DNA of 38,759 nt, taken from contig JAFDXN010000052.1 in assembly GCA_018267915.1 (NCBI GenBank), positions 1 to 38,759 on the forward strand, read 5' to 3'. Numbering within the stretch: position 1 is the first letter of the stretch; each line of letters starts with the position of its first letter. The notes beneath the pieces are model-generated. The model worked only from the letters and a program-made list of their open reading frames with translations. It was not told the origin of the DNA and did not search any database. Shown here in pieces: positions 1 to 8,205 of the stretch. Made by a program: the position numbers and the translations under genes. Source of the DNA: Bacteroidota bacterium. Its GTDB lineage: Bacteria; Bacteroidota; Bacteroidia; Chitinophagales; Chitinophagaceae.

Positions 1-106
1 AGATGCAACTACTCAGCTCAATGTTGAGAACCTGGCTTCAGGAATCTATCTCATCAAATACAATGACGATAAGAGGTCTGAAACCATAAGGATCACTAAG
101 CAATAA
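1..106 (+). CDS. 3' end of a secreted protein with type IX secretion sorting domain (partial)
   Basis: An open frame enters from the left edge (reading frame starts at base 2) and stops with TAA at 104-106. The 34 visible residues contain LASGIYLIKY followed by ETIRITKQ at the very end. This matches the last beta-strands of the type A C-terminal sorting domain that targets proteins to the type IX (Por) secretion system of Bacteroidota, where the tail is recognised at the outer membrane and removed. The rest of the protein is outside the window, so the passenger function is unknown. A strong terminator follows 12 bases later. Confidence 0.75.
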   Translation, partial: DATTQLNVENLASGIYLIKYNDDKRSETIRITKQ

Positions 107-118
107 ACTTCGCTTCAT

Positions 119-158
119 AAAAAAAAGATCCCCCGGTAATACCGGGGGATCTTTTTTT
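119..158. terminator. Bidirectional intrinsic terminator
   Basis: A perfect 11-bp stem, GATCCCCCGGT at 127-137 and its complement at 141-151, encloses a 3-base loop. It is flanked by an A-run on the left (119-126) and a T-run on the right (152-158), so either strand reads GC-rich hairpin then U-tract. It sits between the convergent secreted-protein gene (ending 106) and mqnC (ending 170) and should terminate both. Confidence 0.9.
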
Positions 159-169
159 ATGCAATGTGA

Positions 170-1315
170 CTAGTATGCGATTACCTGCTCTTCTATCTGT
201 TCCGGAATTTTACGAAACTCATATTGCTGATTGCGCAATTGCGGCTCGAAGCCTGCCTCGCGGATCGCTTCTTGTATGCCATTGGCCGTGAAGCGGTGCG
301 GTGCACCTGCGGCACTTACGACATTTTCCTCGATCATGATAGAACCGAAGTCATTGGCGCCGGCATGCAGGCAAACCTGCGCTACCTGTTTGCCGACCGT
401 AAGCCAGGATGCCTGGATGTTTTTGATGTTTGGGAGCATGATACGGCTCAACGCGATCATCCGGATATATTCATCAGCGGTAGTCAAATTTTTCGTTCCA
501 CGGATGCGGCGTAATAAGGTATCGACATCCTGGAAGGTCCACGGAATAAAGGCGATAAAACCTTTCGCTCCGTCTGGCTTCATGGCCTGAACAGTGCGGA
601 TCTTTACCAGGTGCTCAAAACGCTCTTCAATCGTTTCCACATGGCCAAACATCATAGTGGCGGTAGTGGTGAGACCAATTTTGTGCGCCTCATGCATAAT
701 ATCTAGCCATTCCTGCGCGCCGCATTTACCTTTCGAGATCAGCCTGCGCACCCTGTCGTTTAATATTTCAGCCCCGGGGCCCGGCATGCTGTCCATACCT
801 GCTGCCCTTAAGGCTACGAGCGCGTCGTGATGTGAGACACCGGACACTTTGCATATATGCGCCACCTCGGGCGGACCAAGTGCGTGGAGCTTCAAATCGG
901 GATATAACTCCTTCAGTTGCTTAAAAAGGGTAGTATAATAATCAAGCCCAAGCTCGGGGTGATGGCCCCCTTGCAACAATAGCTGTTCGCCACCATAACG
1001 GAAGGTTTCCTCTATCTTTCTCTTGTATGTGTCTATATCTGTAATGTATGACTCGGGATGCCCGGGAATACGGTAAAAATTGCAGAATTTACAATTGGCC
1101 AAACAAACATTCGTCGTGTTCATGTTGCGGTCGATGATCCAGGTTACTTTGCCATGAGGAACCTGCTTTTTACGCAGTTCATTGGCAATAAACATAAGGT
1201 CGGTAAGGGGAGCATGCTCAAAAAGAAAAACACCTTCTTCTATACTTAAAAACTCAAACCGTGCTGCACGGTCGTAAATAGCCTGTAGATCCATATCCGG
1301 AATATGAGGATACAA
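170..1315 (-). CDS. mqnC: Cyclic dehypoxanthinyl futalosine synthase (menaquinone, futalosine pathway)
   Basis: Radical SAM enzyme of 381 residues, predicted to cyclise dehypoxanthinyl futalosine to its cyclic form in the futalosine route to menaquinone, in the cytoplasm. The [4Fe-4S]-binding CxxxCxxC is visible at Cys71, Cys75 and Cys78 (TTNVCLANCKFCNFYR). The C-terminal stretch GANDFGSIMIEENVVSAAG is typical of the MqnC branch; the paralogue MqnE has a different C-terminus. An alternative start at Met8 (1294) would remove only seven residues. The gene lies 19 bases downstream of the ketosynthase-like gene on the same strand, so it is probably the last gene of that transcription unit. No other mqn gene is in the window. 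Confidence 0.88.
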   Translation of the reverse strand: MYPHIPDMDLQAIYDRAARFEFLSIEEGVFLFEHAPLTDLMFIANELRKKQVPHGKVTWIIDRNMNTTNVCLANCKFCNFYRIPGHPESYITDIDTYKRKIEETFRYGGEQLLLQGGHHPELGLDYYTTLFKQLKELYPDLKLHALGPPEVAHICKVSGVSHHDALVALRAAGMDSMPGPGAEILNDRVRRLISKGKCGAQEWLDIMHEAHKIGLTTTATMMFGHVETIEERFEHLVKIRTVQAMKPDGAKGFIAFIPWTFQDVDTLLRRIRGTKNLTTADEYIRMIALSRIMLPNIKNIQASWLTVGKQVAQVCLHAGANDFGSIMIEENVVSAAGAPHRFTANGIQEAIREAGFEPQLRNQQYEFRKIPEQIEEQVIAY

Positions 1316-1334
1316 AATTAGGTCATTCCGCCCA

Positions 1335-2387
1335 CTAAGCCACGGTTAGATGCCAGCAACTGTAGTGGTTGACATAATTATTGACCAAAACTATGTGCTT
1401 TAACCGGCGGGGCGGCGGGCCTGCGAGCAGGAAGGAAGGTATATCCCCCATGCCGGCGACATGGGACAGGAGGGCGAGCGCAAAGGCACCGGCAGTGGGA
1501 TACTCGCCTGATAAGTGCTTAAATGCGGCCCTGCTATTGTTTTGAAAAATGCTTTGCGCCAATTGATGATAAAATGCTTCATATTTACCATCTCCGTTGG
1601 TGCCGAGCATCACCAGATCGATGTCGCCACTGGTCAGCTGTTGCTGCTGCAAAAAGTCGTCAACCTTCCGGAGGGCTACCCCGGTATCTTTTGTGACAAA
1701 TAAACTAAGGCCTTTGATACAAAGCGCGCCGCGTTTCGCGGATTTGGCCATTAGCAGAAAGCCCGAACCTTCACCCGCTATGCTGCCAGGCCTGGTGTGG
1801 TGCAAAATACTCTCCGGTCCGCGAGGTTCGGCGCTGTAAACGCCGGCCCTTTTCAGGACTGCAAGGCTGGTCTCCGTAAGCTCATCGATGCCGCCGGTCA
1901 GCATATTATGGAACGGGTTTTCATCGAGATACAAAGCTGTATTGATGACCGCATTCTCGAAAGAATGACCACGCTGTACAAAAGTCAGGTTGTGGCCGTG
2001 GCAACCTGAAAGCAAAGCGATCTGGCCACCAACCGTATTATGAGTAGATTGTATAAACGATGTAGGCGTGAGCATCTGCTCATCCTGGGTCACCATTTTT
2101 GAAAGAAAGTGCTCTGTATCGTTGAGGCAACCAAGCCCGGTGCCGATAGAAATTGCATCTGGTTTTTCGATACCGGCCCGCTGCATACAGATCTTTGCTG
2201 CCACGACACCCATACGCACTGCTTTGCTCATGCGGCGCAGCTGCATTGCGGGGATATAGGCTGTGTAGTCAATACCGTCACAAAGCAAGCGGTCAGCATC
2301 ATATGCGGGCGCCGAGGCAAGAAACGCTTCGTTGCTATTGTCTCCCGCCGCACTTATGATACCTGCGCTATGTATATAAATGTCCAT
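1335..2387 (-). CDS. Ketosynthase-like protein lacking the active-site Cys (chain-length-factor-like partner)
   Basis: A 350-residue thiolase-fold protein related to beta-ketoacyl-ACP synthases. Aligned by eye to the neighbouring ketosynthase, the nucleophile motif TACSSSAN becomes QRGHSFEN, so Gly replaces the catalytic Cys. The two His motifs are also not recognisable (LGTNGDG stands where LHGTGT is expected). It should therefore be non-condensing and act as the beta/chain-length-factor half of a heterodimer. Its start codon shares one base with the TAA stop of the active ketosynthase (TAATG), which fits coupled translation of a 1:1 complex. Such pairs occur in aryl-polyene and flexirubin clusters of Bacteroidota. 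That role is inferred; the substrate is not visible. Confidence 0.7.
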   Translation of the reverse strand: MDIYIHSAGIISAAGDNSNEAFLASAPAYDADRLLCDGIDYTAYIPAMQLRRMSKAVRMGVVAAKICMQRAGIEKPDAISIGTGLGCLNDTEHFLSKMVTQDEQMLTPTSFIQSTHNTVGGQIALLSGCHGHNLTFVQRGHSFENAVINTALYLDENPFHNMLTGGIDELTETSLAVLKRAGVYSAEPRGPESILHHTRPGSIAGEGSGFLLMAKSAKRGALCIKGLSLFVTKDTGVALRKVDDFLQQQQLTSGDIDLVMLGTNGDGKYEAFYHQLAQSIFQNNSRAAFKHLSGEYPTAGAFALALLSHVAGMGDIPSFLLAGPPPRRLKHIVLVNNYVNHYSCWHLTVA

Positions 2388-3583
2388 TAGCTTTTAGAAA
2401 AAATAAGTGATGAGCAATTGCCCCCGAACCCAAATGAATTTGACAGAACATGCCTTATGTCGCAGCCTTGCTTTAATTCTGTAACGGGCTTCCAGGGAAC
2501 GTCTTCCATCTGCGTTTGCCAGCGGATATTCGGGAAAACAATGCCGTCACGAATGCTCAGAGCACTGAACACAGCCTCAACAGCGCCGGAGGCACCCAGG
2601 GTATGCCCCGTAAAGCCTTTGGTCGAAGAGGCCATCGGCACTTTATCACCAAACACGACAGAAACTGCGAGACCCTCTGAGCTATCGTTATTAGCCGTGC
2701 CTGTGCCGTGCAGGTTGATATAGTCGATATCTGCCGGTTGCAAACCTGCTACCTTCAATGCCTTAAGCATGGCCATCTTGTTTCCTGTGCCTTCAGGCGA
2801 GGATGCTGTCTGGTGGTAAGCATCGTTTGTATTGGCATAGCCGCTCACCCTGCATATGGAAGTAGCTCCGCACTGCTGCATGGCCTTCTCGCTCATCAGT
2901 AATACGTATGCAGCACCTTCACCCAGGTTAAGGCCACGCCTGTTTTGGTCGAAGGGTTGACAAGGCAGCTTATCCAATATCATCAGGGTGTTGAACCCAT
3001 TGAGCGTAAATTTTGAAAGGCTGTCAGCGCCCCCGGCTACCGCAATATCGAGCATGCCCCGGCCGATCATCTGCGCAGCCATCATGATGCTGTTGGCAGA
3101 TGAGGAGCAGGCAGTGCTGATGGTGGTAACGAAATCATAAATACCCAAATGGTTTGAAACGAGTTCCGTAACCGCGCCGCACTCGTGGTTAGCGACGCTG
3201 GCAATGTTACCCGCATTCGCGTTTTGTAAGAAGCTTGCATAGAAATCCTCGGTAAGGTCCATGCCGCCGACGGTATTTGCTGAGAAAAAGCCTACACGCA
3301 ATCCTTCTCCCTTGTCAGCATAAGGTTGCCATGCTTCCCGTGCTGCAATGAGACTAAGAAATGCGGTACGCGGCCAGTCCTTATCGGCACCTGCCAGTTT
3401 GGCAAGTTCGGCGTTAGACAATTTTACCTCTGCAACAGGCAACTCATCGCGCCAGTGAGTTTGCAAGTATTGGGCCTTACCCACCCCGCTACGACCCGTC
3501 ACAAGTGCGTCAAGGCAAGTAGCCGTGTCGTTACCGATGGCGGATATTAAACCTGTATTTACGATGTAGGCGCTTTGGTGCAT
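2387..3583 (-). CDS. Beta-ketoacyl-[ACP] synthase, FabF/KSII type
   Basis: A condensing enzyme that extends an ACP-bound acyl chain by decarboxylative Claisen condensation. From the chosen start it has 398 residues with a complete Cys-His-His triad: Cys159 (TISTACSSSANS), His292 (LHGTGTANND) and His327 (KGFTGHTLGAS), plus the C-terminal SFGFGGNCS glycine motif. The frame stays open to an ATG at 3673, but the family N-terminus is MHQSAYIVNTGLISAIG, so I start at 3583; the extra 30 residues look non-coding. It overlaps its Cys-less partner by one base. FabF for primary fatty acid synthesis is possible, but the paired dead partner, halogenase and methyltransferase point to specialised polyene or pigment synthesis. 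Confidence 0.8.
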   Translation of the reverse strand: MHQSAYIVNTGLISAIGNDTATCLDALVTGRSGVGKAQYLQTHWRDELPVAEVKLSNAELAKLAGADKDWPRTAFLSLIAAREAWQPYADKGEGLRVGFFSANTVGGMDLTEDFYASFLQNANAGNIASVANHECGAVTELVSNHLGIYDFVTTISTACSSSANSIMMAAQMIGRGMLDIAVAGGADSLSKFTLNGFNTLMILDKLPCQPFDQNRRGLNLGEGAAYVLLMSEKAMQQCGATSICRVSGYANTNDAYHQTASSPEGTGNKMAMLKALKVAGLQPADIDYINLHGTGTANNDSSEGLAVSVVFGDKVPMASSTKGFTGHTLGASGAVEAVFSALSIRDGIVFPNIRWQTQMEDVPWKPVTELKQGCDIRHVLSNSFGFGGNCSSLIFSKS

Positions 3584-3719
3584 AGTATTGGTTAAGATTA
3601 CCGGGGAAGCTGCAAAATTCTCGCTCGCTGAAATACATCCGCGCCTGCTGTGCAGACATACACCAACCGGCATGCCGGAGCAGAAGGCCTTACAGGTATC
3701 CCGTTAATTGCTTTTGGTT

Positions 3720-3727
3720 CAAATATA
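3720..3727 (-). promoter_or_regulatory. Candidate -7 promoter box for the ketosynthase genes
   Basis: Read on the minus strand this is TATATTTG, an exact match to the Bacteroidota -7 consensus TAnnTTTG. It lies in the 175-base gap between the half-size thiolase-fold gene and the ketosynthase, about 135 bases before the preferred start at 3583 and about 45 before the alternative at 3673. No clear -33 TTTG was found, so this is an internal-promoter candidate only. Confidence 0.4.
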
Positions 3728-3758
3728 CGCACAGAAGGCATTTTATCGCTTATAGCAT

Positions 3759-4370
3759 TCAGGCATTATACAAATTCTGCATGGCCGCTGCTGAAAAGGC
3801 CTGACCTGCATTGCCCCGGGTGATCCAAAAGAAGCAAACATCATGCCGTTTGTCCGCCACGTCGGCCCACCCGCAAAGACAAGCTTCCATATTGTGCCGG
3901 TCCATGAGGTCTTTCGCCCAAAACCAGATCTCATCAACAACAAAGTTATCCTGCACCATGCAGGCTTGCTCGCCCTTAAAGCCATGACGGATGCATATCT
4001 CGCCTAGCATTATATTCGGCAACGTATACACAAAGAGCGCGGGGCTGGCAATTGTAGCTATGCTTTCATTGTATTTTTTGTCAACTTCCAGGCATCCGTG
4101 TGCTGTGGCGAGTACCAGAGCTATCTTGTTTTTGTCGAGCCCATCGTAAAGAAAGCCATCTCCCTTTTTCAGCAATGATTCTGCAGCCAGCCATGCCCAT
4201 TTGCAAAGCGGGTCCATCTTGAAGAACTTTGGATAAACGAATTGCATATTCCGGTAAGCCTCAGCGGGATCATCACCCGCTTGTAAAGAAGCAATGGGCG
4301 AACCATCCTTTAAGATGATGTCGCCCTTAATATGTAACCAATGACTGATCTTTAAATTTGCCTGCTCCAA
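3759..4370 (-). CDS. Half-size beta-ketoacyl-synthase-like protein (thiolase fold), pigment-locus type
   Basis: A 203-residue protein about half the length of a ketosynthase. The stretch IALVLATAHGCLEVDKKY, followed by SPALFVYTLPNIMLGEICIRHGFKG, resembles the N-terminal half of ketosynthases around the dimer interface. The expected nucleophile position falls at MVQDNF, with no Cys-containing TACSS motif. Small proteins of this kind occur as '3-oxoacyl-ACP synthase' accessories in flexirubin/aryl-polyene clusters (recalled, not searched). It lies 20 bases downstream of the halogenase-like gene and is probably co-transcribed. A third, non-catalytic ketosynthase subunit or assembly factor is the best guess; the function is unproven. 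Confidence 0.5.
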   Translation of the reverse strand: MEQANLKISHWLHIKGDIILKDGSPIASLQAGDDPAEAYRNMQFVYPKFFKMDPLCKWAWLAAESLLKKGDGFLYDGLDKNKIALVLATAHGCLEVDKKYNESIATIASPALFVYTLPNIMLGEICIRHGFKGEQACMVQDNFVVDEIWFWAKDLMDRHNMEACLCGWADVADKRHDVCFFWITRGNAGQAFSAAAMQNLYNA

Positions 4371-4390
4371 TAGCTGAGGGTAGTTATTTG

Positions 4391-5638
4391 TTATACCGAA
4401 GACTTTTGGGTTTCGAGGAAGCGTGCCAATGTGCGCACATTTTTCTCGTGGTTTTTTACAAATGAATTGTTCTCATCCCATACGTATCCCGCCAATACGG
4501 AACATATTTGCGACATAATGCCCGGGTCCGGGTTTTCAGCAAAGAAAATCGTGAACAAGGTACCGTCGTACCAACTATTAACATAAGTCCTGAATACATC
4601 GACACCTTTTAGCATCGGGTCCATGTATTCTTTTTGCCAATCGACACTTTCGCCTTTCAACTGGCGAAGTACCAGCTTGGCAGCCATCTGGGCAGACACA
4701 GAAGCGAGTGTAACCCCCGAAGAGAAAACCGGATCAAGGAACTCTGTAACATTTCCCGTGAGCACAAAGCCATTACCGAAGAAAGTTTCGGTCGTCACGC
4801 TCCAGCTTTGCAGCGTGCGCGGTTCAGGCCAAACCAGCTCTGAATCACCGAAACGTTCCTGCAGTTCGGGTTGAGCGGCTATGAGTTGTTTATATTGCTC
4901 TGTAAGCGTCCCTTTGTATTGATCAAAGAATTCCGGGTCGCCAACATAGCCGACTGAAGTATTACCATTAGAGAATGGGATGACCCATATCCATGTCTTG
5001 GGGTTATGGACGTAGATGATGATACGATTCGGCTCGAATGCATCGCTGCGTTTAGGATCGGTCATATGGCAAAACAGGGCCTTGCGCGGTGGCAGGCTCG
5101 ATTGCTTCTCAAGCCCAAACAGACGCGGTATCACACGACCATAGCCACTACCGTCTACGATAAAGCGGGCTTCAATTACCTCGGTATTACCATCCTTATC
5201 TTTCACAGTAGTTTTAGAGCTGCCATCGGCTGCTATTTCTATATTGGTCACTTCTGTTTCGTATTCAATAGCTACCCCCATCTTTTCGCACTCATCGGCA
5301 AGTGTCTTATCAAATTCAGCCCTCGGCACCTGCCAGGTCCACTGCCAACCTTCGGTGAACTGCTGGGAAAAGTTGAAATCGCATATCTTCTCGTCCCAAA
5401 CAAATTTGGCACCATCTTTCTGCTGGAAATGTTTTGCTTTTACTGCCTCCAACAAACCGGATTCTTCAAGGGCTTCCATGCAACGTGGCAGAAGACTCTC
5501 ACCTATCACGAAGCGCGGGAATTTCATTTTCTCAACAACCTGCACCGACAATCCGCCACGGTGCATAATAGACGCGGCGATGGTACCCGATGGTCCTGCG
5601 CCGATCACTAAAACGTCAACTTGCTTCTTTATGCTCAT
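4391..5638 (-). CDS. Flavin-dependent halogenase / FAD monooxygenase-like oxidoreductase
   Basis: A 415-residue FAD enzyme. The dinucleotide-binding GAGPSG is at residues 13-18. FPRFVIGESLLP (about 40-51) is typical of the phenolic halogenase and geranylgeranyl-reductase superfamily. Lys74 in QQKDGAKFVW matches the position of the catalytic lysine that forms the chloramine in phenolic halogenases. WIWVIP at 216-221 is an exact WxWxIP halogenase motif. DPVFSSG lies near the flavin. It probably halogenates or hydroxylates an aromatic ring on a carrier- or lipid-linked substrate; flexirubin-type pigments are often chlorinated on the ring, which suits this locus. It is spaced 20 bases from the genes on each side. 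Other activities in this superfamily cannot be excluded. Confidence 0.7.
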   Translation of the reverse strand: MSIKKQVDVLVIGAGPSGTIAASIMHRGGLSVQVVEKMKFPRFVIGESLLPRCMEALEESGLLEAVKAKHFQQKDGAKFVWDEKICDFNFSQQFTEGWQWTWQVPRAEFDKTLADECEKMGVAIEYETEVTNIEIAADGSSKTTVKDKDGNTEVIEARFIVDGSGYGRVIPRLFGLEKQSSLPPRKALFCHMTDPKRSDAFEPNRIIIYVHNPKTWIWVIPFSNGNTSVGYVGDPEFFDQYKGTLTEQYKQLIAAQPELQERFGDSELVWPEPRTLQSWSVTTETFFGNGFVLTGNVTEFLDPVFSSGVTLASVSAQMAAKLVLRQLKGESVDWQKEYMDPMLKGVDVFRTYVNSWYDGTLFTIFFAENPDPGIMSQICSVLAGYVWDENNSFVKNHEKNVRTLARFLETQKSSV

Positions 5639-5658
5639 ATTATTAAAGAGGGATATTA

Positions 5659-6756
5659 TTACTTCTTTTTTAATTCCAAAATAGTGTGGCTAAGCCCAAT
5701 ATTATCAAATTGTCTGACTACTTCAAAACCTGCGGCATCAATTAGCTTTATGAAAACTTCACTGTCATACATCTGACTATTACCATTAGCCATTGTTGTA
5801 AAATATAAAGAGGTCATTTGCAGACTAAAGGCAGATGCTGAGAATTTCTGCCGGTCCCAGAAGGTCTCGTTAATAAATACACTACCATCATCAGGCAACG
5901 CCTCGTGACACTTCCTCAATATAGATATGATCTGTTCGTCGGAAAAACAATCGAGGAACTGGCTCATCCAAATGATATCGTAACCGCCGGGGAGCTTTGC
6001 ATCTGCGTCAAGCACATTGCACTCATAGTACTGCGCCCTTCCGGAAAAACCACCCTGTTCGATATTTTGTTTGGCGACGTTCAGTTGTACACCGAGGTCT
6101 ACGAGGCCCATCTTCACGTCGGTATCATAATTCAGGCAAGAAAGAGTCCACTTGCCGGTATTGGCGCCAATGTCCAGGATGCTTTTAGGTTTCCGCTCGA
6201 AAACTACCGGCAGTGCCAGAGGGAAAACACTATCGGAATAAAAATGATCAAAAGCGAACCAACTTGTCTTAGCGGGTTCGGGCAGTAAAGGCAACCCATG
6301 ATATATTGTTGGCCAATTACCGAAGTGGTGCAAACCGGCTGGCCGTCCTTCATCAAGCGACTTGTCAAGATCATCGGCCCCATCGTAACAAACATCCCGC
6401 ATGAAGTCCGTATTGATACGCGTCATTGCATCATTCTGGAAAAAATGTCCCGCTTTTGTCAGGAAGTATTTATCGGCCTTCCGATACAGCAGACCTATAC
6501 CAAGGCCTGCCTCCACCAATACCCGCAATGCGTAATGGCTCATGCCAGAGCCGACCGCGAGTTCTTCGATAGTAATTCCATCGGCCGCGGTCAATTCTAT
6601 TGCATGCAAAATACCGCGATCGCGCAGGCTCACCGAAGCCCGAAATACATATGGCGCAAAGGCTATTAACTGTGCATGCGAGATAGCATCAACAGCACGC
6701 TGCTTATCTTCTGCGAACAGCTGCGGTTCTTTCGTTGGGGTGTCAATCATATGCAC
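5659..6756 (-). CDS. SAM-dependent O-methyltransferase-like protein with dimerisation domain
   Basis: A class I methyltransferase of 365 residues. The first ~110 residues form a winged-helix-like dimerisation region (TIEELAVGSGMSHYALRVLVEAGL) as in small-molecule O-methyltransferases. The SAM-binding motif I, ILDIGANTGKW, is at 193-203, followed by an acidic VDLG and by the motif MSQFLDCFSDEQ. It is the first gene of the minus-strand pigment-type locus, ending 20 bases before the halogenase-like gene. The pairing suggests ring O- or C-methylation of the same product. An in-frame ATG two codons later (6750) is an equally good start. The substrate is unknown. Confidence 0.7.
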   Translation of the reverse strand: MHMIDTPTKEPQLFAEDKQRAVDAISHAQLIAFAPYVFRASVSLRDRGILHAIELTAADGITIEELAVGSGMSHYALRVLVEAGLGIGLLYRKADKYFLTKAGHFFQNDAMTRINTDFMRDVCYDGADDLDKSLDEGRPAGLHHFGNWPTIYHGLPLLPEPAKTSWFAFDHFYSDSVFPLALPVVFERKPKSILDIGANTGKWTLSCLNYDTDVKMGLVDLGVQLNVAKQNIEQGGFSGRAQYYECNVLDADAKLPGGYDIIWMSQFLDCFSDEQIISILRKCHEALPDDGSVFINETFWDRQKFSASAFSLQMTSLYFTTMANGNSQMYDSEVFIKLIDAAGFEVVRQFDNIGLSHTILELKKK

Positions 6757-6790
6757 TCGCTTAGTTTGTATAAACGGCAGAGGGGTAGCA

Positions 6791-6798
6791 CAAAATTA
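6791..6798 (-). promoter_or_regulatory. Candidate -7 promoter box of the pigment-type locus
   Basis: On the minus strand this reads TAATTTTG, an exact TAnnTTTG match, about 35-40 bases before the methyltransferase start codon. It directly follows, in the direction of transcription, the hairpin arm ending at 6797, so operator and promoter would overlap by two bases. The -33 element is not clear. Confidence 0.4.
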
Positions 6799-6832
6799 TG
6801 CCTTTGCAACCATAGTAGGATGCAAGGGCATA
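6797..6832 (-). terminator. Hairpin between lepB and the methyltransferase (terminator or operator)
   Basis: The 12-base arms TATGCCTTTGCA (6797-6808) and TGCAAGGGCATA (6821-6832) pair at 11 of 12 positions, the other being a G-T wobble, around a 12-base loop. On the minus strand the hairpin lies 35 bases after the lepB stop and is followed by ATTTTG, a weak U-tract, so it may terminate lepB. It also abuts the -7 box of the next locus, so it could instead be an operator. Confidence 0.5.
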
Positions 6833-6866
6833 TGATATTTATCAGCAGAATTTTCTACGTCCCTTT

Positions 6867-8060
6867 TTAATTTTCCAAAGAATGGATGCCATGGAATAAG
6901 CGTCTCCATCGTATATCTGACAGCCCCTTACCATAACTTAGCCATACGAACCAAGCCTTCCCTACCACGTGATCTTCAGGCACGAAACCCCAGTAACGGC
7001 TGTCGAGCGAATTATGACGGTTATCGCCCATCATCCAGTAGTAATCCATCTTAAAAGTGTAGGAATTAGACGGTTTGCCATTAATAGTGAACTGCCCATT
7101 GTTTTCTTCCAGTTTATTTCCTTCGTAAACCGAGATCAAACGGCGGTAAAGTGCGATATTCTCAGCAGTGAGCTGAACCGTAGCCCCTTTCTTTGGGATG
7201 GTCATCGGTCCGAAATTGTCGACATTCCATTTGAAATGCGCCGTATCCTGGGGGAAAGTCCATTCACCGGCACTACCCACTACTCCGGCAGGCATAACAG
7301 CAGGTTCCATCGTAACCACATGCGCCATCTTTTTTACCGTTGGCACCTTTCCATTTTCTATCAAAAGATCGTAAGCCTGACCATTATTGTTACGCACTTC
7401 TACATTGTTCTCTTCCAGCTCATCAGATGACAACATATTGCCATCAGTCCGCACAATATATTCCGTTTTTGAATGGGGATACAAACGCGATTGCTGCCCG
7501 TTAATATAGAGCACGCCATTTTTCAGCTCCAGCACGTCCCCTGGTATTGCCACGCACCTTTTGATGTAGTTATCAGTTTTGTCAATCGGCCTGCTTTCAA
7601 TGGTATAGTTAGATTTCACGGCTTCACGGCCCATGATGCGGCACTGAATGTAGTAATCCTGTTCCGGTTCCTCTTTCATGATGGTATCGCCCTCTGGGAA
7701 ATTGAAGACTACGACATCGTTGCGCTCCACTTTACCAAAGCCCCACCAGCGATGGTAGCCCCACTTCACTGCCTCGGTGTAAGACTTGCCGCCGGTAATA
7801 GGCATGGTATTGTGCACAAGCGGTACCGCCAGCGGCGTCATTGGTATGCGTGGACCGTAAGATATTTTACTAACGAAGAGAAAATCGTTTACCAAAAGGC
7901 TTCCTTCCATAGAACCGGTAGGTATGGTGTACGCTTCAATAAAAAAGGTGCGTATCAGGGTAGCGGCTACGATGGCAAAAATACCGGCGTCAAGCCACTC
8001 GCGCCATACGGGCTTCTTTTTCCTTTCAGCGTCTTTTTTTTTCCAGAATGCGAGTCGCAT
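6867..8060 (-). CDS. lepB: Signal peptidase I
   Basis: Membrane-anchored serine protease that removes signal peptides from exported proteins on the periplasmic face. A basic N-terminus is followed by one membrane segment (about 25-42). The catalytic Ser50 lies in YTIPTGSME and the general-base Lys167 in NYIKRCVAIPGD. The conserved MGDNRHNSLDSRYWGFV box is near the C-terminus. At 397 residues it is longer than most signal peptidases because of an insertion of roughly 100 residues between the Lys motif and the GDNR box, as is usual in Bacteroidota. It appears to be transcribed alone from a TAnnTTTG promoter just upstream. Confidence 0.93.
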   Translation of the reverse strand: MRLAFWKKKDAERKKKPVWREWLDAGIFAIVAATLIRTFFIEAYTIPTGSMEGSLLVNDFLFVSKISYGPRIPMTPLAVPLVHNTMPITGGKSYTEAVKWGYHRWWGFGKVERNDVVVFNFPEGDTIMKEEPEQDYYIQCRIMGREAVKSNYTIESRPIDKTDNYIKRCVAIPGDVLELKNGVLYINGQQSRLYPHSKTEYIVRTDGNMLSSDELEENNVEVRNNNGQAYDLLIENGKVPTVKKMAHVVTMEPAVMPAGVVGSAGEWTFPQDTAHFKWNVDNFGPMTIPKKGATVQLTAENIALYRRLISVYEGNKLEENNGQFTINGKPSNSYTFKMDYYWMMGDNRHNSLDSRYWGFVPEDHVVGKAWFVWLSYGKGLSDIRWRRLFHGIHSLEN

Positions 8061-8082
8061 GAGTCTTGAGTGAATTAGTGTC

Positions 8083-8090
8083 CAAAAGTA
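8083..8090 (-). promoter_or_regulatory. Candidate -7 promoter box of lepB
   Basis: Minus-strand TACTTTTG, an exact TAnnTTTG match, 22 bases before the lepB ATG. This gives a short leader, as is usual in Bacteroidota. Confidence 0.5.
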
Positions 8091-8205
8091 ACAAATCAGG
8101 TAGCATTTTTGCTAACCACCTTTTAATAGGCAAAATTTTAACATGACGGGAAAATGGCTGACGCCACGATTCATTGCTGTATTTATTGCGGAAAGAGGGG
8201 AATGG

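Noticed and set aside
3584..3758. A missing acyl carrier protein gene in the gap between the ketosynthase genes
   Set aside because: No frame with a DSL-type phosphopantetheine motif is present on either strand; the gap holds only a promoter candidate and the open extension of the ketosynthase frame.
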